This document shows positions 42,502 through 51,720 of a stretch of 64,000 nt of DNA, in pieces (position 1 is the stretch's first letter; each line of letters opens with the position of its first letter). Origin of the DNA: Gracilaria vermiculophylla (Eukaryota > Rhodophyta > Florideophyceae > Gracilariales > Gracilariaceae); the NCBI GenBank assembly GCA_019155205.2, contig JAHNZQ020000092.1:38507-102506 (forward strand). The letters are read 5' to 3'. Under the pieces are notes generated by a model. That model did no database searches. It saw nothing but the letters and a program-made list of their open reading frames with translations, and had not been told where the DNA came from. The position numbers and the translations under genes were made by a program.

Positions 42502-42729
42502 TCTTGAGAGGATGAACAGGTGGAAACAAGATAATGGAAAGCTGAGGGCTTTGAGATATCAGTGATTAACTCAATGCCTTGTCTTTATAGGCATTGGAGA
42601 TTTACGAGAGCATAGGGAACTACGATATATGCTCTCGTGAACAAGACAAATACAAATTATCAAAACCAGTTCTCGTTATATATAGATATACAAATTAGAA
42701 CAAGATGCCAAGACTCAAAGTCTCTGAGA
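42502..42729 (-). repeat. 5' LTR of element E
   Basis: Partner of 40041-40267, 228 bp with one extra base. The primer site abuts its 3' end and aaatg follows on the other side as the target duplication. Confidence 0.9.
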
Positions 42730-42734
42730 AAATG

Positions 42735-42960
42735 GCCCTAAAGCAGGCCAGTACCAGCATACGATGTCGCCAAACGTACTGTTACCGTGCCCGGATAGAA
42801 AGGAAGGCAATAAGACGCAGCCATCAAATATTTTAGGCCTACAATGTGTGACGACGAGCTAGCAGCCGTTGTGCAAGATGCTGCTAACGAACTGAACAGA
42901 AACCAAGAAGTGGTTTTACAGGACATGGACAATGAAACCCAGTCCTAAGAAGATAATTCC
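42735..42960 (+). pseudogene. Integrase C-terminal tail of element C
   Basis: Right of element E, the translation in shifting frames gives YDVAKRTVTVPG and AIKYFRPTMCDDELAAVVQDA. The first block corresponds to HEARIVTVYGKNGRTINVTFED at the end of the integrase of element D. It confirms that E split one gene. Confidence 0.65.
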
Positions 42961-43023
42961 ACCTCAGCTTAGAACGAAGCTACGCGTGAGAGCGACGAAG
43001 AACTATATTGAATCGGCCCTAGA

Positions 43024-43182
43024 TTGCTGGAGGTAGGAGAAAAAATCGAAGTCTACTTGCCAATCGACAAGACGTGCAATGAAGGAACTGTGCATCAGCA
43101 CGACGAGAAGTCAGGGAAGTTCTCCGTTCACTACGACGACGGTGCCAAGGAGAAGTTGACTCCGGAAAACGAATTATGGAAT
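43024..43182 (+). pseudogene. Tudor/chromo-like module of element C
   Basis: The frame reads LEVGEKIEVYLPIDKTCNEG, then TVHQHDEKSGKFSVHYDDGAKE and ends LTPENELWN. This fits a small beta-barrel of the Tudor type (G-x-x-I-x-V-x-x-P ... G-x-V ... V-x-Y-D-D-G ... E-x-W). Element D has the same module in the same place (GIGDRISVFWPRENQSFTG). It lies between integrase and reverse transcriptase, after an acidic linker. Binding of modified histone or another methylated ligand is an inference. Confidence 0.7.
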
Positions 43183-43249
43183 TGTGTCAAAAAAGATCCC
43201 ACCGAAGCACACACTGAACCAGGCACGCAGTACATCCATGGTATGCAAG

Positions 43250-44454
43250 CCGGGTAAGTGTGGGTGTCACCAGGACAGGAGCTGGAAAGGACCGAAAAGC
43301 ATCTCATCGAGACCTATCACAAAGCGCATGGCCACGGGACGTTCATGGTGCATGAGGCGCAAGAACTACTGCTCTATGCCACTCAAAATGCCTACGACAA
43401 GTAGTAACGGTCGTTCAAGAAAATTGTTCGCAATGTGGTAGTTTCCCAGGTGCCGAAGACCGCAAAAGTAGTCATACGTCATGTGTTCTACAATGTCAAA
43501 AGTTGCCACGATAGCTCCCTAACGCTCTAGGCACGAATTACTGTCTACAGTAAAAAGGACCGTGACAAGGATATTTTGATGACAGACTCGGCAATTTACC
43601 CCCAGGAGACATACGAATATTGTTATCATTGGTCACTATTTTCAGTTGGACACTCACACCGATCGATTTCAAGAGCGCAGTTTTGCAGACTAGAACCCAA
43701 AGAGATACATACTTGTTTCAGCCGCGCGAATGCAAAAATCTTCATCAACACTACTCGCTTCTTTTGTCTACAGCCCATAGGATAGCTAAAGCCGGAGCTA
43801 AATGGTATCAGTTTAGTGACGAAGTTCTTCGCAGTTTTGGTTTCCACCAGCTTGTCTACGTACCGCAACTGTTTCACAAAAGTCCTCAGGAAAGATCATC
43901 GTCGTTGCAATGAAAGTGGTAGACGATATTCTTTTTCGAGGAGAAAGATCTAACCTGACCGCCGTCATCGAGCACATCGGAAGATGTAATAAGCTTGCGA
44001 CGCTTCTGTATAGTCTCGGCAAGATTCATTTCTACGGTCTGGTACTGACGCAGTTCGACGACATGACCACTGCAATTGACGGCGAAGATAAGATGCAAGG
44101 ATACGAAGCCTCTCAAATTAGTTGTATGAGAAGAAGAGAACAAGAAAGTTCCCTAAACGGTATCGAACTCGCAGCCTTCAGGTCTCTCAACAGCTGTACG
44201 GGGTGGCTATGTGTCACTGCTTCTCCGTTTTATGCACATGCCGATAGTAAAACATAAAAGGTTTGCGCTATTGGCACCAACAGTGCAGTATTTTGAGCAC
44301 CTTTGATACGCTCACGCGAACCAAAAAAACGATTTCTTCGTATGGTAACTGCAAGATTTGGGGAGCACGATACTCAAAGCTAGAGATAAGGCGTACAGAA
44401 CGGTACATTGCATGGCATATTGTAGAAGCCCACACACTTTCACGCTCGTCCTAA
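43250..44454 (+). pseudogene. Reverse transcriptase of element C (with RNase H remnant)
   Basis: Fragments in several frames align with the reverse transcriptase of element D: TRTQRDTYLFQPRECKNLHQ (D has AQRDVYIRPPKES), then AGAKWYQFSDEVLRSFGFHQL and VPQLFHKSPQE, then MKVVDDILFRGERSNLTAVI. The catalytic box is VVDD, with both aspartates kept. SCTGWLCVTASPFYAHADS matches GWIGTAASPF in D. RNase H beyond 44260 is almost unreadable. At least four frameshifts make it inactive. Confidence 0.8.
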
Positions 44455-44717
44455 ATGACTTCACAATCCCTCACACGAATTCTCATCTGAATGTCTTCTT
44501 ACTCTCCGCATATCTCTCTTGGCCACTTTAATGCCGTCTGCTCTATTGCACACACACCAAGAGCCTTTTAAGCTCATTTCCATTCCAAGTTCTATGAAAC
44601 CCCGCTCTGAGCTCGCCCAACCCCACGACAGAGCCCGATGATCCTACCAGTTTCGTTTACTCGGTGATTATGCCATCTTTCAAAACTCACCTTGCGGTAC
44701 TAAAAGTCTGCTATGTC

Positions 44718-44918
44718 TGTAACACTTAGCATTAGAGCTCTTATTCGAATTAGTCAATCTACACGACTTTTAATTAGAAGCGCCGTGGTAGAAGACAGCT
44801 GTTTGGTTATTTGACTATAAAGGCACCGGATCCTCAAGGATTATGATCAGAGAAGAAGATTTACTTCTCTCTTGTGCCTGTTGTTTTGCCTGATCACGAT
44901 TTGCCTTAATAGGTTCTT
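44718..44918 (+). repeat. 5' LTR of element F
   Basis: From TGTAACACTTAGC to about GATTTGCCTTA. It shares with 55163-55353 the blocks AGCTCTTATTCGA, TTAGAAGCGCCGTGG and TACTTCTCTCTTGTGCCTGTTG. A TATA box (TATAAAGG, 44816-44823) is kept in both LTRs as TATAAAG. After it, ATAGGTTCTTCGCG may be a decayed primer binding site. Confidence 0.82.
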
Positions 44919-44956
44919 CGCGAAAAAAGTTGCGTTTCGGCGGAAAAGTTAGGACA

Positions 44957-45900
44957 ATGGAAGAATCGGAGAAGTCAGATCTGCCGACTGTCCCACAGTC
45001 GAAAATTGATGAGTTGGAAGCTTTTCATCTGGAATACATTGATGTGACATCAATTTCGTGCTTCTGGAAAGAAAGGAAACTCTACGAAATGAAAGTAAAC
45101 TAGAAGAACAAGGAAACTGGCGTTAACACGAATCCAAACTCTTACAAATCGTCGGTGACCGAAACTGTCTTGGAGATTTTTATTCACAGAGAACACGTCG
45201 ATGCCGAGTCTGTAACAGAGAGCGCTAAAAAGATGCTACAGGACTGTTTGGAAAAGCATTCAAAGATAGAATTCAAGAAGCTTCGTAGCGATGAATGGGG
45301 GCGCATTGTTTCTTACGTCAGTACGAATATGAAGCTTTCGGACGCCAAAATTCGAGTGCGACAGCTGGTTGTGACTTACAAGAGAACATTTCGTGACGCA
45401 AGCTATACTAAATCTCTTGAGAATTGTCCTGAGATTTCCATCTGTCACATTCGAGAACGCACAATACTTAGGAAACTTGAAAGCCATATAGAAAAGATAA
45501 TTCGTATGGGGTGTCGTAAGATGATCCACAAAGAAGATTTTCGGAAGTACACTAAGCGCTAGGCAGAGGAAGCGCAAATAGTGGAAAAGGCCCATATTGA
45601 AATTGTGCGATCTGAGTTTGACACGAAGGCAAAACATACGGACATGTTGTGTTTGGATGGTGACAGGAATATCGATAAACGTCGAAAGAGAACCTTGAAT
45701 GCCGACGCACAGAAAGAAAGTAACCAAAAACTGACAAAGCGTCTTGCATTCTTCAGGAATACCAATGAGTGCCCTGGAGAGCGTCATCTGTTGATATATT
45801 GCAGGAAGGCATGACCTGAGGGTCGCAAGAAGATATGGTCTCTTATTCGCAAGGAGCAGAAATAGAAGCAAAAGGAGAAGAGACAGATGCAATAACTGAA
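44957..45900 (+). pseudogene. gag of element F
   Basis: The frame from ATG 44957 reads MEESEKSDLPTVPQSKIDEL and runs in one phase through a TAG at about 45104, then 45155-45562 (VTETVLEIFIHREHVDAESV, SYTKSLENCPEISICH) and 45581-45814 (MEKAHIEIVRSEFDTKAK, RLAFFRNTNECPGERHLLIY), separated by single stops. NECPGERHLLIYC stands where relatives have a cysteine-rich zinc motif before protease. Capsid identity is inferred from position. Confidence 0.7.
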
Positions 45901-45975
45901 GTCTTTCCAAAATGAATAGAACTCAGTTTTGTTTGACGCGACTTTTATTGGTGGCTCGGATAACGCAGAGGTCAG
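45901..45975 (+). pseudogene. Protease of element F, left part
   Basis: NSVLFDATFIGGSDNAE is the N-terminal strand of the protease, cut by element G. The rest, beginning VRLQTDQGISVNLI with the catalytic DQG, lies at 51344. The last five bases gtcag (45971-45975) are the left target duplication of G. Confidence 0.7.
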
Positions 45976-46236
45976 TGTAGTGGATGAGAATCATCCACTT
46001 CCAAAGACATAGATAGTTACCCCCGATTAGGTGGAGTGTCGTGGAGGACCCACGACATAGGTAGCGCTGCTTGATTAGCTGGCAGTTAGCTCAGATTAGC
46101 GTTTCCCGATTTGGGCACAGCGGCGTCTACTTAAGCCGCTGGTGCGCCGTCCTCCCGTAAACCTCAAGGGCATCGAACTTAATAGCTCATACGAAACTCT
46201 CACCATCAGCCTGCGCGTTCCTCCGAACTGCGCACG
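45976..46236 (+). repeat. 5' LTR of element G
   Basis: From TGTAGTGGATGAGAATC to CTGCGCACG. Two inverted repeats lie inside: AGTGGATGA/TCATCCACT at 45979-45999 and TGTCGTGG/CCACGACA at 46037-46057. Both are kept in the 3' LTR. TGATCACTGCCG directly after the LTR could be a primer site with TGG changed to TGA. Confidence 0.92.
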
Positions 46237-46557
46237 GTGATCACTGCCGATACCGGTTGTATCACGCTCATTACCACGTTCGATCATCAAATGGCTTCCA
46301 GATCAAATACGCTTTCACCCGTGATGACGCATGCCAAAAGTTCTGCTGATAACCAGGACTACATTCTTCAACCCCCATCTTCCGTTTCTTTTTCAGTTAG
46401 CCGCCCCAAGCTGACATCAGCGACTCCGAAGGCCATCAGAGTTTTTCTTCAACAGTAAGATCAATATGCCAAGTAAGTTAGAGCACGAGCGCTTCAACTG
46501 GCTGTTGTAGACTCCACCACGACCGAACCGGTCCGTCCTGTCAACCTGTCCTACTCT

Positions 46558-48210
46558 GTGGACCCTGAATGGGTAGAGTCCCCCATTGAACTGGAATACA
46601 TCCCAGGTGTTAAGAGCACGGAAGAACTCACGGACGAGAAACTCCGAGCATATCTTGATTCAGAGGCCGAAGAGGACAAGGACATGATGATCATCGCCCA
46701 CGTCGACAATATCATCAAACAAGAAGTACATATGGACATGACAGATACCTCATCTCGCTCACGCATGAAAAGTTTGTTCACGTCATATCTCTCCGTACTG
46801 AGACGCAACGGACTATCTTGGATCATGAAGGACCATCCGAAACTTGCGGTGAAGCACTTAGTTTCCGCAGTTAAACCACGATCTTTACAACAACGGCTTC
46901 TAACGGATCTTGAACTAGCATATTCTTCTCACAACAACAACGTGATAGAATTCATGAACCACGCCATGACTGTTGCCGAAGCTTTTCAGATCATAGACAA
47001 TGGCCCGCCTTCAACATCGCCACACTCTAAATCGCGTTTAGGTCCATCAGGTGGAGAGACGAGATCCACGAAAGAAAACAAAAGAAGCTCTGCAGCATCT
47101 GCGTCGTCCGCAATATCCTCTCGCAAAAGTTCAGCACGACCACCTCCGTTCTGTCCGCACCCTCCTTGCGCAAAGAATGAAGAACGGAATTGGATTGACG
47201 ACTGCGAGAAATGCACGGATGCCGAGAAGGAGACTTTGAAGGATGAATTACGAGCCAGGATTGCCGCCAGAAAAGCCGCAGATGGTCCATCGCAGAGCAC
47301 TAGATCACAAAAAGCCAACAAAAATCAGGCCAGGGATAAAACTGTAGGCCGTCTACGGCCACCAGTGCAAGGCTCAAGCGCCAGCTGTTCTATCATTATG
47401 TCGGATGGGATTAACTCCATGGAATCCAGTGGCCGATGTGGCGACAAAAGCGATGACAGCATCGCATCTCCCAAACTCGCGGAACACGCTGCTATCAGAG
47501 GCATTGGAAAGATCGCAGCTATCAATACCGTCAAACTTTCAGTTGCGCTGAAAAAAGATAAGCAAGACGCCGCTGAACAATTTTCTTTCTCTCGCATTTG
47601 GACTGTGCCACGCACCATCTTACATCTGGCATCCGGAAATCTCGCACTCCACAACATCTTATTCTTGGTGGCAGACGATGATCTAGCTTGCGAAGCGCTC
47701 TTAGTCGGCAGGCCAGTACTCAAACACCTTCAAGTCGATACCAATACGCTTCTGGACAACAACAGGTTCGCTTTGAACGGCTCGGACTGCTCTGCCGTAG
47801 GCAACCCTACCTCTACTGCTAGTGGGGCATATGTCAGCCGACTGGTGATCGCCCGTATAAACGAAGAAACCTCCGGCGAGCACGCACAGATCGACCACAA
47901 TAGACCACGAGTGAACTACAACTCAGTTCGTCAGGACGAAGACCCATTTCCAGACCCGGCATTACTCAATTCTGTAGACAGCTACCAACAAGAAGATATT
48001 CGCGCTGCCGTTAATGGAATGCTACGAATCGCCGCAGACAACGGAATGGCTCCCAAGGACTCCGAACATCTGAGACAACTGGTCGATGAGCACATCGATA
48101 TTTTCGGAACTTCACTTTTATCCGGACCTGCAGCCAAAGTCGCACCCTTGGAGATCACGCTAACTGCAGATGCTCGCCCTATTCGTGTCCACCTGCGCAA
48201 GTTTTCATAG
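46558..48210 (+). pseudogene. gag and protease of element G
   Basis: The 550-codon frame opens with an acidic region (IELEYIPGVKSTEELTDEKL), followed by the capsid-like part (RMKSLFTSYLSVLRRNGLSW). A cysteine motif follows, CPHPPCAKNEERNWIDDCEKC, then EKETLKDELRARIAARKAAD; it replaces the classical CCHC knuckle. A protease-like region lies at roughly residues 300-420 (HLASGNLALHNILFLVADDD, LVGRPVLKHLQVDTNTLLDN); its catalytic Asp-Thr/Ser-Gly is not clearly visible. The last residues APLEITLTADARPIRVHLRKFS lead into reverse transcriptase and end at a TAG. The true N-terminus is unresolved: the frame is open from about 46470, and the first codon here is GTG. Confidence 0.8.
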
Positions 48211-49461
48211 GACTAGCGAAACGTTTTGGCCAAATTCGTCTCTGAGCTCGTCCGTACTGGCATGGTGTATCCGAATCCATCCTTTCCATGGGCATCTGCC
48301 CCGCTTCTCGTGCCGAAACCAGGGCCTGCGCTATTTCGATTCACAGTCGACCTGCGCCCAGTCAACCATTTTACGGTGCGGCACCAGTTCCCTATGCCCA
48401 ACATTGAGCAGGAGCTCCTACAACTCGCAAAGTCACGCTATTTTGCTACCTTTGATCTCTCTCACGGGTACTGGCAGTTTCCGTTTCATAAGGACTCACA
48501 GGAACTTCAGTCATTCATCACGCCAGATGGCGTATTCTCTCCAACTCGAGTTCTTTATGGCACAACGAACGCCACCACACATCTTCAGTCGGTACTCGCC
48601 TGTATTTTCCGGAAGGAACTTTTGCAGCAGTTAATGTACTGACTACACAACATTCTTTTACATAGTTTAACTGTCGAAGGCCTACTCAACGCGATTCTCA
48701 CTCTGTTTCAAACATACGCACGGTACTGCATTCGTCTACACCCGAAGAAATGCATTCTGTTTGCGAAGTCCATTCGCTGGTGTGGAAGAATCGTATCAGC
48801 AGACGGCGTGCCCCACGACCCTCGACACCTTGAAGCACTCATTAACATGGAACCGCCCACAACCAGAGCACATCTGCAACAATTCATCTGTGCCATGCAA
48901 TGGGTTAAGACTGGCATTCCCAACTTCGCCAACATCATTGAATGCTTGCACGTGTGCATGGAACGAGTCTACGAAGTCGCCGGGAGGCGCACCAATTGCG
49001 CCGTATCGTCCGTACAGCTAGCCACCTTGGACTGGGATAAACAAGAGCTGGAATGCTTCCAGATTTGCAAACAAGCTCTGGTCGACTTGGTCACACTCGC
49101 ACATCGCGATGAAGATCAGAGGTTGTGCATCTACACCGACGCTTCAGATACAAACTGGGCAAGCATTGTCACACAGGCTCCCCATGAAGATCTTCCCAAA
49201 CCGCACAAAGATCAACGACACAGTCCTCTTTCATTCTGTTCGGGGCGTTTTAACGCAGCACAACTTGGCTGGTCTACTTTGGAAAAAGAGGGATTTGAAA
49301 TCATGGCCACAGTCGAGCGCATGCATTGGCTGGTAGCCACGGCCGCTGGTTTCGATCCCTTCACGGATCACAACAACCTCATCTTCCTCTTCGATCCACT
49401 ATCTTTAATCCCGGATCTTAGCCATTCATCTACAAGGAAGGTCTTGCGATGGGCAGTTTGA
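48211..49461 (+). pseudogene. Reverse transcriptase and RNase H of element G
   Basis: In phase with gag, after two TAG codons: AKFVSELVRTGMVYPNPSFP, then FRFTVDLRPVNHFTV and YFATFDLSHGYWQFPFHKDS. The catalytic box reads MY-stop-LHNILLHS, so both aspartates are lost (expected WLDD). Thumb and connection continue with RLHPKKCILFAKSIRWCGRIV. RNase H has LCIYTDASDTNWASIVTQ, SFCSGRFNAAQLGWSTLEKEG and FDPFTDHNNLIFLF, with acids present. A TGA closes the frame at 49459-49461. Confidence 0.92.
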
Positions 49462-50499
49462 TTGAGTTCCTACTCGTACACCTGCTTTCACATTAGTGGC
49501 TTGGACAACGTCTGGGCGGACATGCTTACACGCTGGACCGCACCATCAACAGTCCGCCGTCTAATCAACATTCCAGTCTTACCATCCACTAATTCCGAAG
49601 AGTTCTGTTGGCTAACGGTGAACGAAATCGCTCAGCACCAACACAAAAATGATAGCGAGCGCCCGCCCAATTTGGAAAAGTTCGATGGTATCTGGCAAAC
49701 TGCATCGGGAGTAATCTGGATCCCAGAGGCAGCCGAAAATCTCCAGCTACGACTGTGCATCATCGCGCACACCGGCCCTTCCGGACACCGCGGGAAAAAG
49801 GCCACCTTATCGTCAATTCTCAAACATTATCATTGGAATACGGCACGTGAGGATGTCCGCAGCTTCGTTCAGGGCTGCATTTACTGCCTCTCGACCACGG
49901 GCGGCGAAAACGTTCCGAGGCCCTTCGGACCAGCTTTGCACGGGACAAAGCCAAATGACCTTCTGCAGTTTGACTACATCGACATGGGCCAAAGCCGAGC
50001 AGGACCAAGATACATCTTGATGTTGCGTGACGGTCACTCAGACTACAAATGGTTCTTTGCCAACCCGGGCACATCCGCCGAGAATGCGGCACTCGCCATC
50101 GTCGACTGGTGTGCGGCGTTCAGTGTTCCCTTAGAACTGATGTCAGATGGGCCATCGCACTTCAAGACCGAGACTATTCGCCTTCTTAAGAAAGCTTGGT
50201 GGGTGCCACACCATTTTACGCTGCCCTACACACCCTGGAGTAACGGTGTCGTAGAGCGACTGGGCAAAGAAGTAGTACGTACTTTTCGTGCACTGGTTCC
50301 TGAGCTGCAAATGGACTTCAAGGAATGGCCGGACCTCCTACCCGTCATCCAAAGTGTGTTGAACAACGCACCATCCCCCCATCGCCGAAATATTCCTCCT
50401 GTCACAGCCTTTCTTGGCATGGCTGCTACTTCTCCAAATGGAACTTTCATTCGAACGACAACATCTGCACCAACCATCGTCTCCGAGGCTCAAAAATAA
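49462..50499 (+). pseudogene. Integrase of element G
   Basis: A 345-codon open frame. It begins with the RNase H end (GLDNVWADMLTRW), then the zinc-binding domain (IAHTGPSGHRGKKATLSSIL ... CIYC) and the catalytic core: Asp in LLQFDYIDMGQS, Asp in ELMSDGPSHFKTETIRL and Glu in PWSNGVVERLGKEVVR. The triad is complete. The enzyme would insert element cDNA into the host genome. A TAA ends it where relatives read on. Confidence 0.93.
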
Positions 50500-51072
50500 C
50501 GATGCATAAACGTCATCGAACTGCAGAAACACGCTGCCGAGCTTCATCCTCTAGTGCAGAACTCACTTCAGCGAAACAGGAAATTGTCACGACTTTGAGC
50601 ATCCAAAGGGGTGCTCCCTAACTTTGTTCTAGGCGACTTGGTTTTGGTCGCCCGAAAGGAGTTCTTTGCGGGAGAAAAGCTTGCACTTCGCTGGCGTGGC
50701 CCGCGTCGAATCACCCAGGTGCTGTCCGACTACTTTTTTCAAGTGGATGATCTACGAAATGGTACTCTACAAGAAATCCATGGCTCCCGGTTGAAATTTT
50801 ATAACGACGCCTCATTGAATACCGAGGCCATACTTCTCCACGTTCTCTCCTCTGAAACAGGCATGCCAGTTGGGCGTCTACTCAAACTGGTTGAAACCGA
50901 GAATGGACTCTTTGTTCTAGTTCGTTGGAAAGGACTTGACAAAAGCGAAGACTCAGTTGAACCGCTTGTCGCGTTGTACGAAGACGTCCCTGCCATGGTG
51001 CAAAACTTGCTGCGCCGCAAAAACATCCCGTCGTCGCTGGCTAAGAAGGCCCGTGACAAACTTGGTGTTTGA
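50500..51072 (+). pseudogene. C-terminal integrase tail and chromodomain of element G
   Basis: Still in phase: LQKHAAELHPLVQNSLQRNR, then VLPNFVLGDLVLVARKEFF and LALRWRGPRRITQVLSDYFF (GPF/Y-like region). The chromodomain follows: GRLLKLVETENGLFVLVRW, KGLDKSEDSVEPLVALYEDV and a C-terminal helix (PAMVQNLLRRKNIPSSLAKK). It ends with a natural stop 10 bp before the LTR. TGA at about 50595 interrupts the first part. Confidence 0.88.
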
Positions 51073-51082
51073 AGGAGGGGAG
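51070..51082 (+). other. Polypurine tract of element G
   Basis: tgaaggaggggag directly before the 3' LTR at 51083. It overlaps the stop codon of gag-pol. Confidence 0.8.
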
Positions 51083-51343
51083 TGTAGTGGATGAGAATCA
51101 TCCACTTCCAAAGACATAGATAGATACCCCCGATTAGGTGGAGTGTCGTGGAGGACCCACGACATAGGTAGCGCTGCTTGATTAGCTGGCAGTTAGCTCA
51201 GATTGGCGTTTCCCGATTTGGGCACAGCAGCGTCTACTTAAGCCGCCGGTGCGCCGCCCTCCCGTAAACCTCAAGGGCATCGAACGTAATAGCTCACACA
51301 AAACTCTCACCATCTGCCTGTGCGTTCCTCCGAACTGCGCACA
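51083..51343 (+). repeat. 3' LTR of element G
   Basis: TGTAGTGGATG to CTGCGCACA, partner of 45976-46236, followed by gttag as target duplication. Confidence 0.92.
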
Positions 51344-51720
51344 GTTAGGCTTCAAACAGATCAAGGTATCTCTGTGAATTTGATTACACGTAAGATGATT
51401 GAAGTTTTGATGAAGAAGGCATGCATCAGATACATAGTGATGTTGCAGCCACCGAAGAACTGGAACATGTATGATGAAGATGCACAGGCCATTTTGGCGC
51501 ACATGAATTGTACGGAAGATCTGAAGTTAGGCGTCAGACATTGCACACCTCTACGTATTCGTAACGCTTGCTGGCGCATCATGGATGTCCTTTGCGATCA
51601 CGTGGTGCTTGGACGAGAAACTCTGAGCTGTTTGGGGCTGAACTATAGGAAGCATCTGGAGGCGGCGGCAACGAGACTCAATGCATAATTTATGTCCGCA
51701 CGCTCGCCCGGGAACCTCCA
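51344..51720 (+). pseudogene. Protease of element F, right part
   Basis: VRLQTDQGISVNLITRKMIE carries the active-site Asp with QG-I-S in place of T/S-G-A. It is followed by RIRNACWRIMDVLCDHVVLG and RETLSCLGLNY, the C-terminal protease pattern (VVLGRDTL..LGL). It joins the left part at 45901-45975 once element G and one duplication copy are ignored. Confidence 0.75.

Larger units (their letters stand above)
40041..42729 (-). mobile_element. Ty1/copia element E, inserted into element C
   Basis: Two LTRs of 227 and 228 bp (about 3% different) enclose a copia-type coding region on the minus strand. A perfect 5-bp duplication, aaatg, flanks it at 40036-40040 and 42730-42734. The insertion separates the integrase core and tail of element C. 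At 2.7 kb it is shorter than a full copia element: gag N-terminus is followed by a 100-N gap and then directly by the region before reverse transcriptase, so protease and most of integrase are missing or hidden in the gap. Confidence 0.92.
37450..44454 (+). mobile_element. Copia-like element C, interrupted by element E
   Basis: Gag, protease, integrase, a Tudor-like module and reverse transcriptase follow in copia order on the plus strand, colinear with element D (56748-61782, minus strand), to which it is clearly related at protein level. The half-tRNA primer site at 37692-37705 marks the end of its 5' LTR, so the LTR must lie just upstream. Its left border (here set near 37450) and its 3' LTR cannot be placed, because no second LTR copy is visible. 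Element E is inserted at the end of the integrase. RNase H is reduced to a remnant. Confidence 0.8.
45976..51343 (+). mobile_element. Ty3/gypsy element G, inserted into protease of F
   Basis: Two 261-bp LTRs (about 11 differences) enclose a 4.8-kb coding region, flanked by gtcag and gttag. Gag, protease, reverse transcriptase, RNase H, integrase and chromodomain lie in one reading phase from about 46.5 to 51.07 kb, broken only by stop codons. That suggests a single gag-pol polyprotein, without the usual frameshift. It is the best preserved gypsy coding region in the window, although its reverse transcriptase is dead. Confidence 0.93.
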
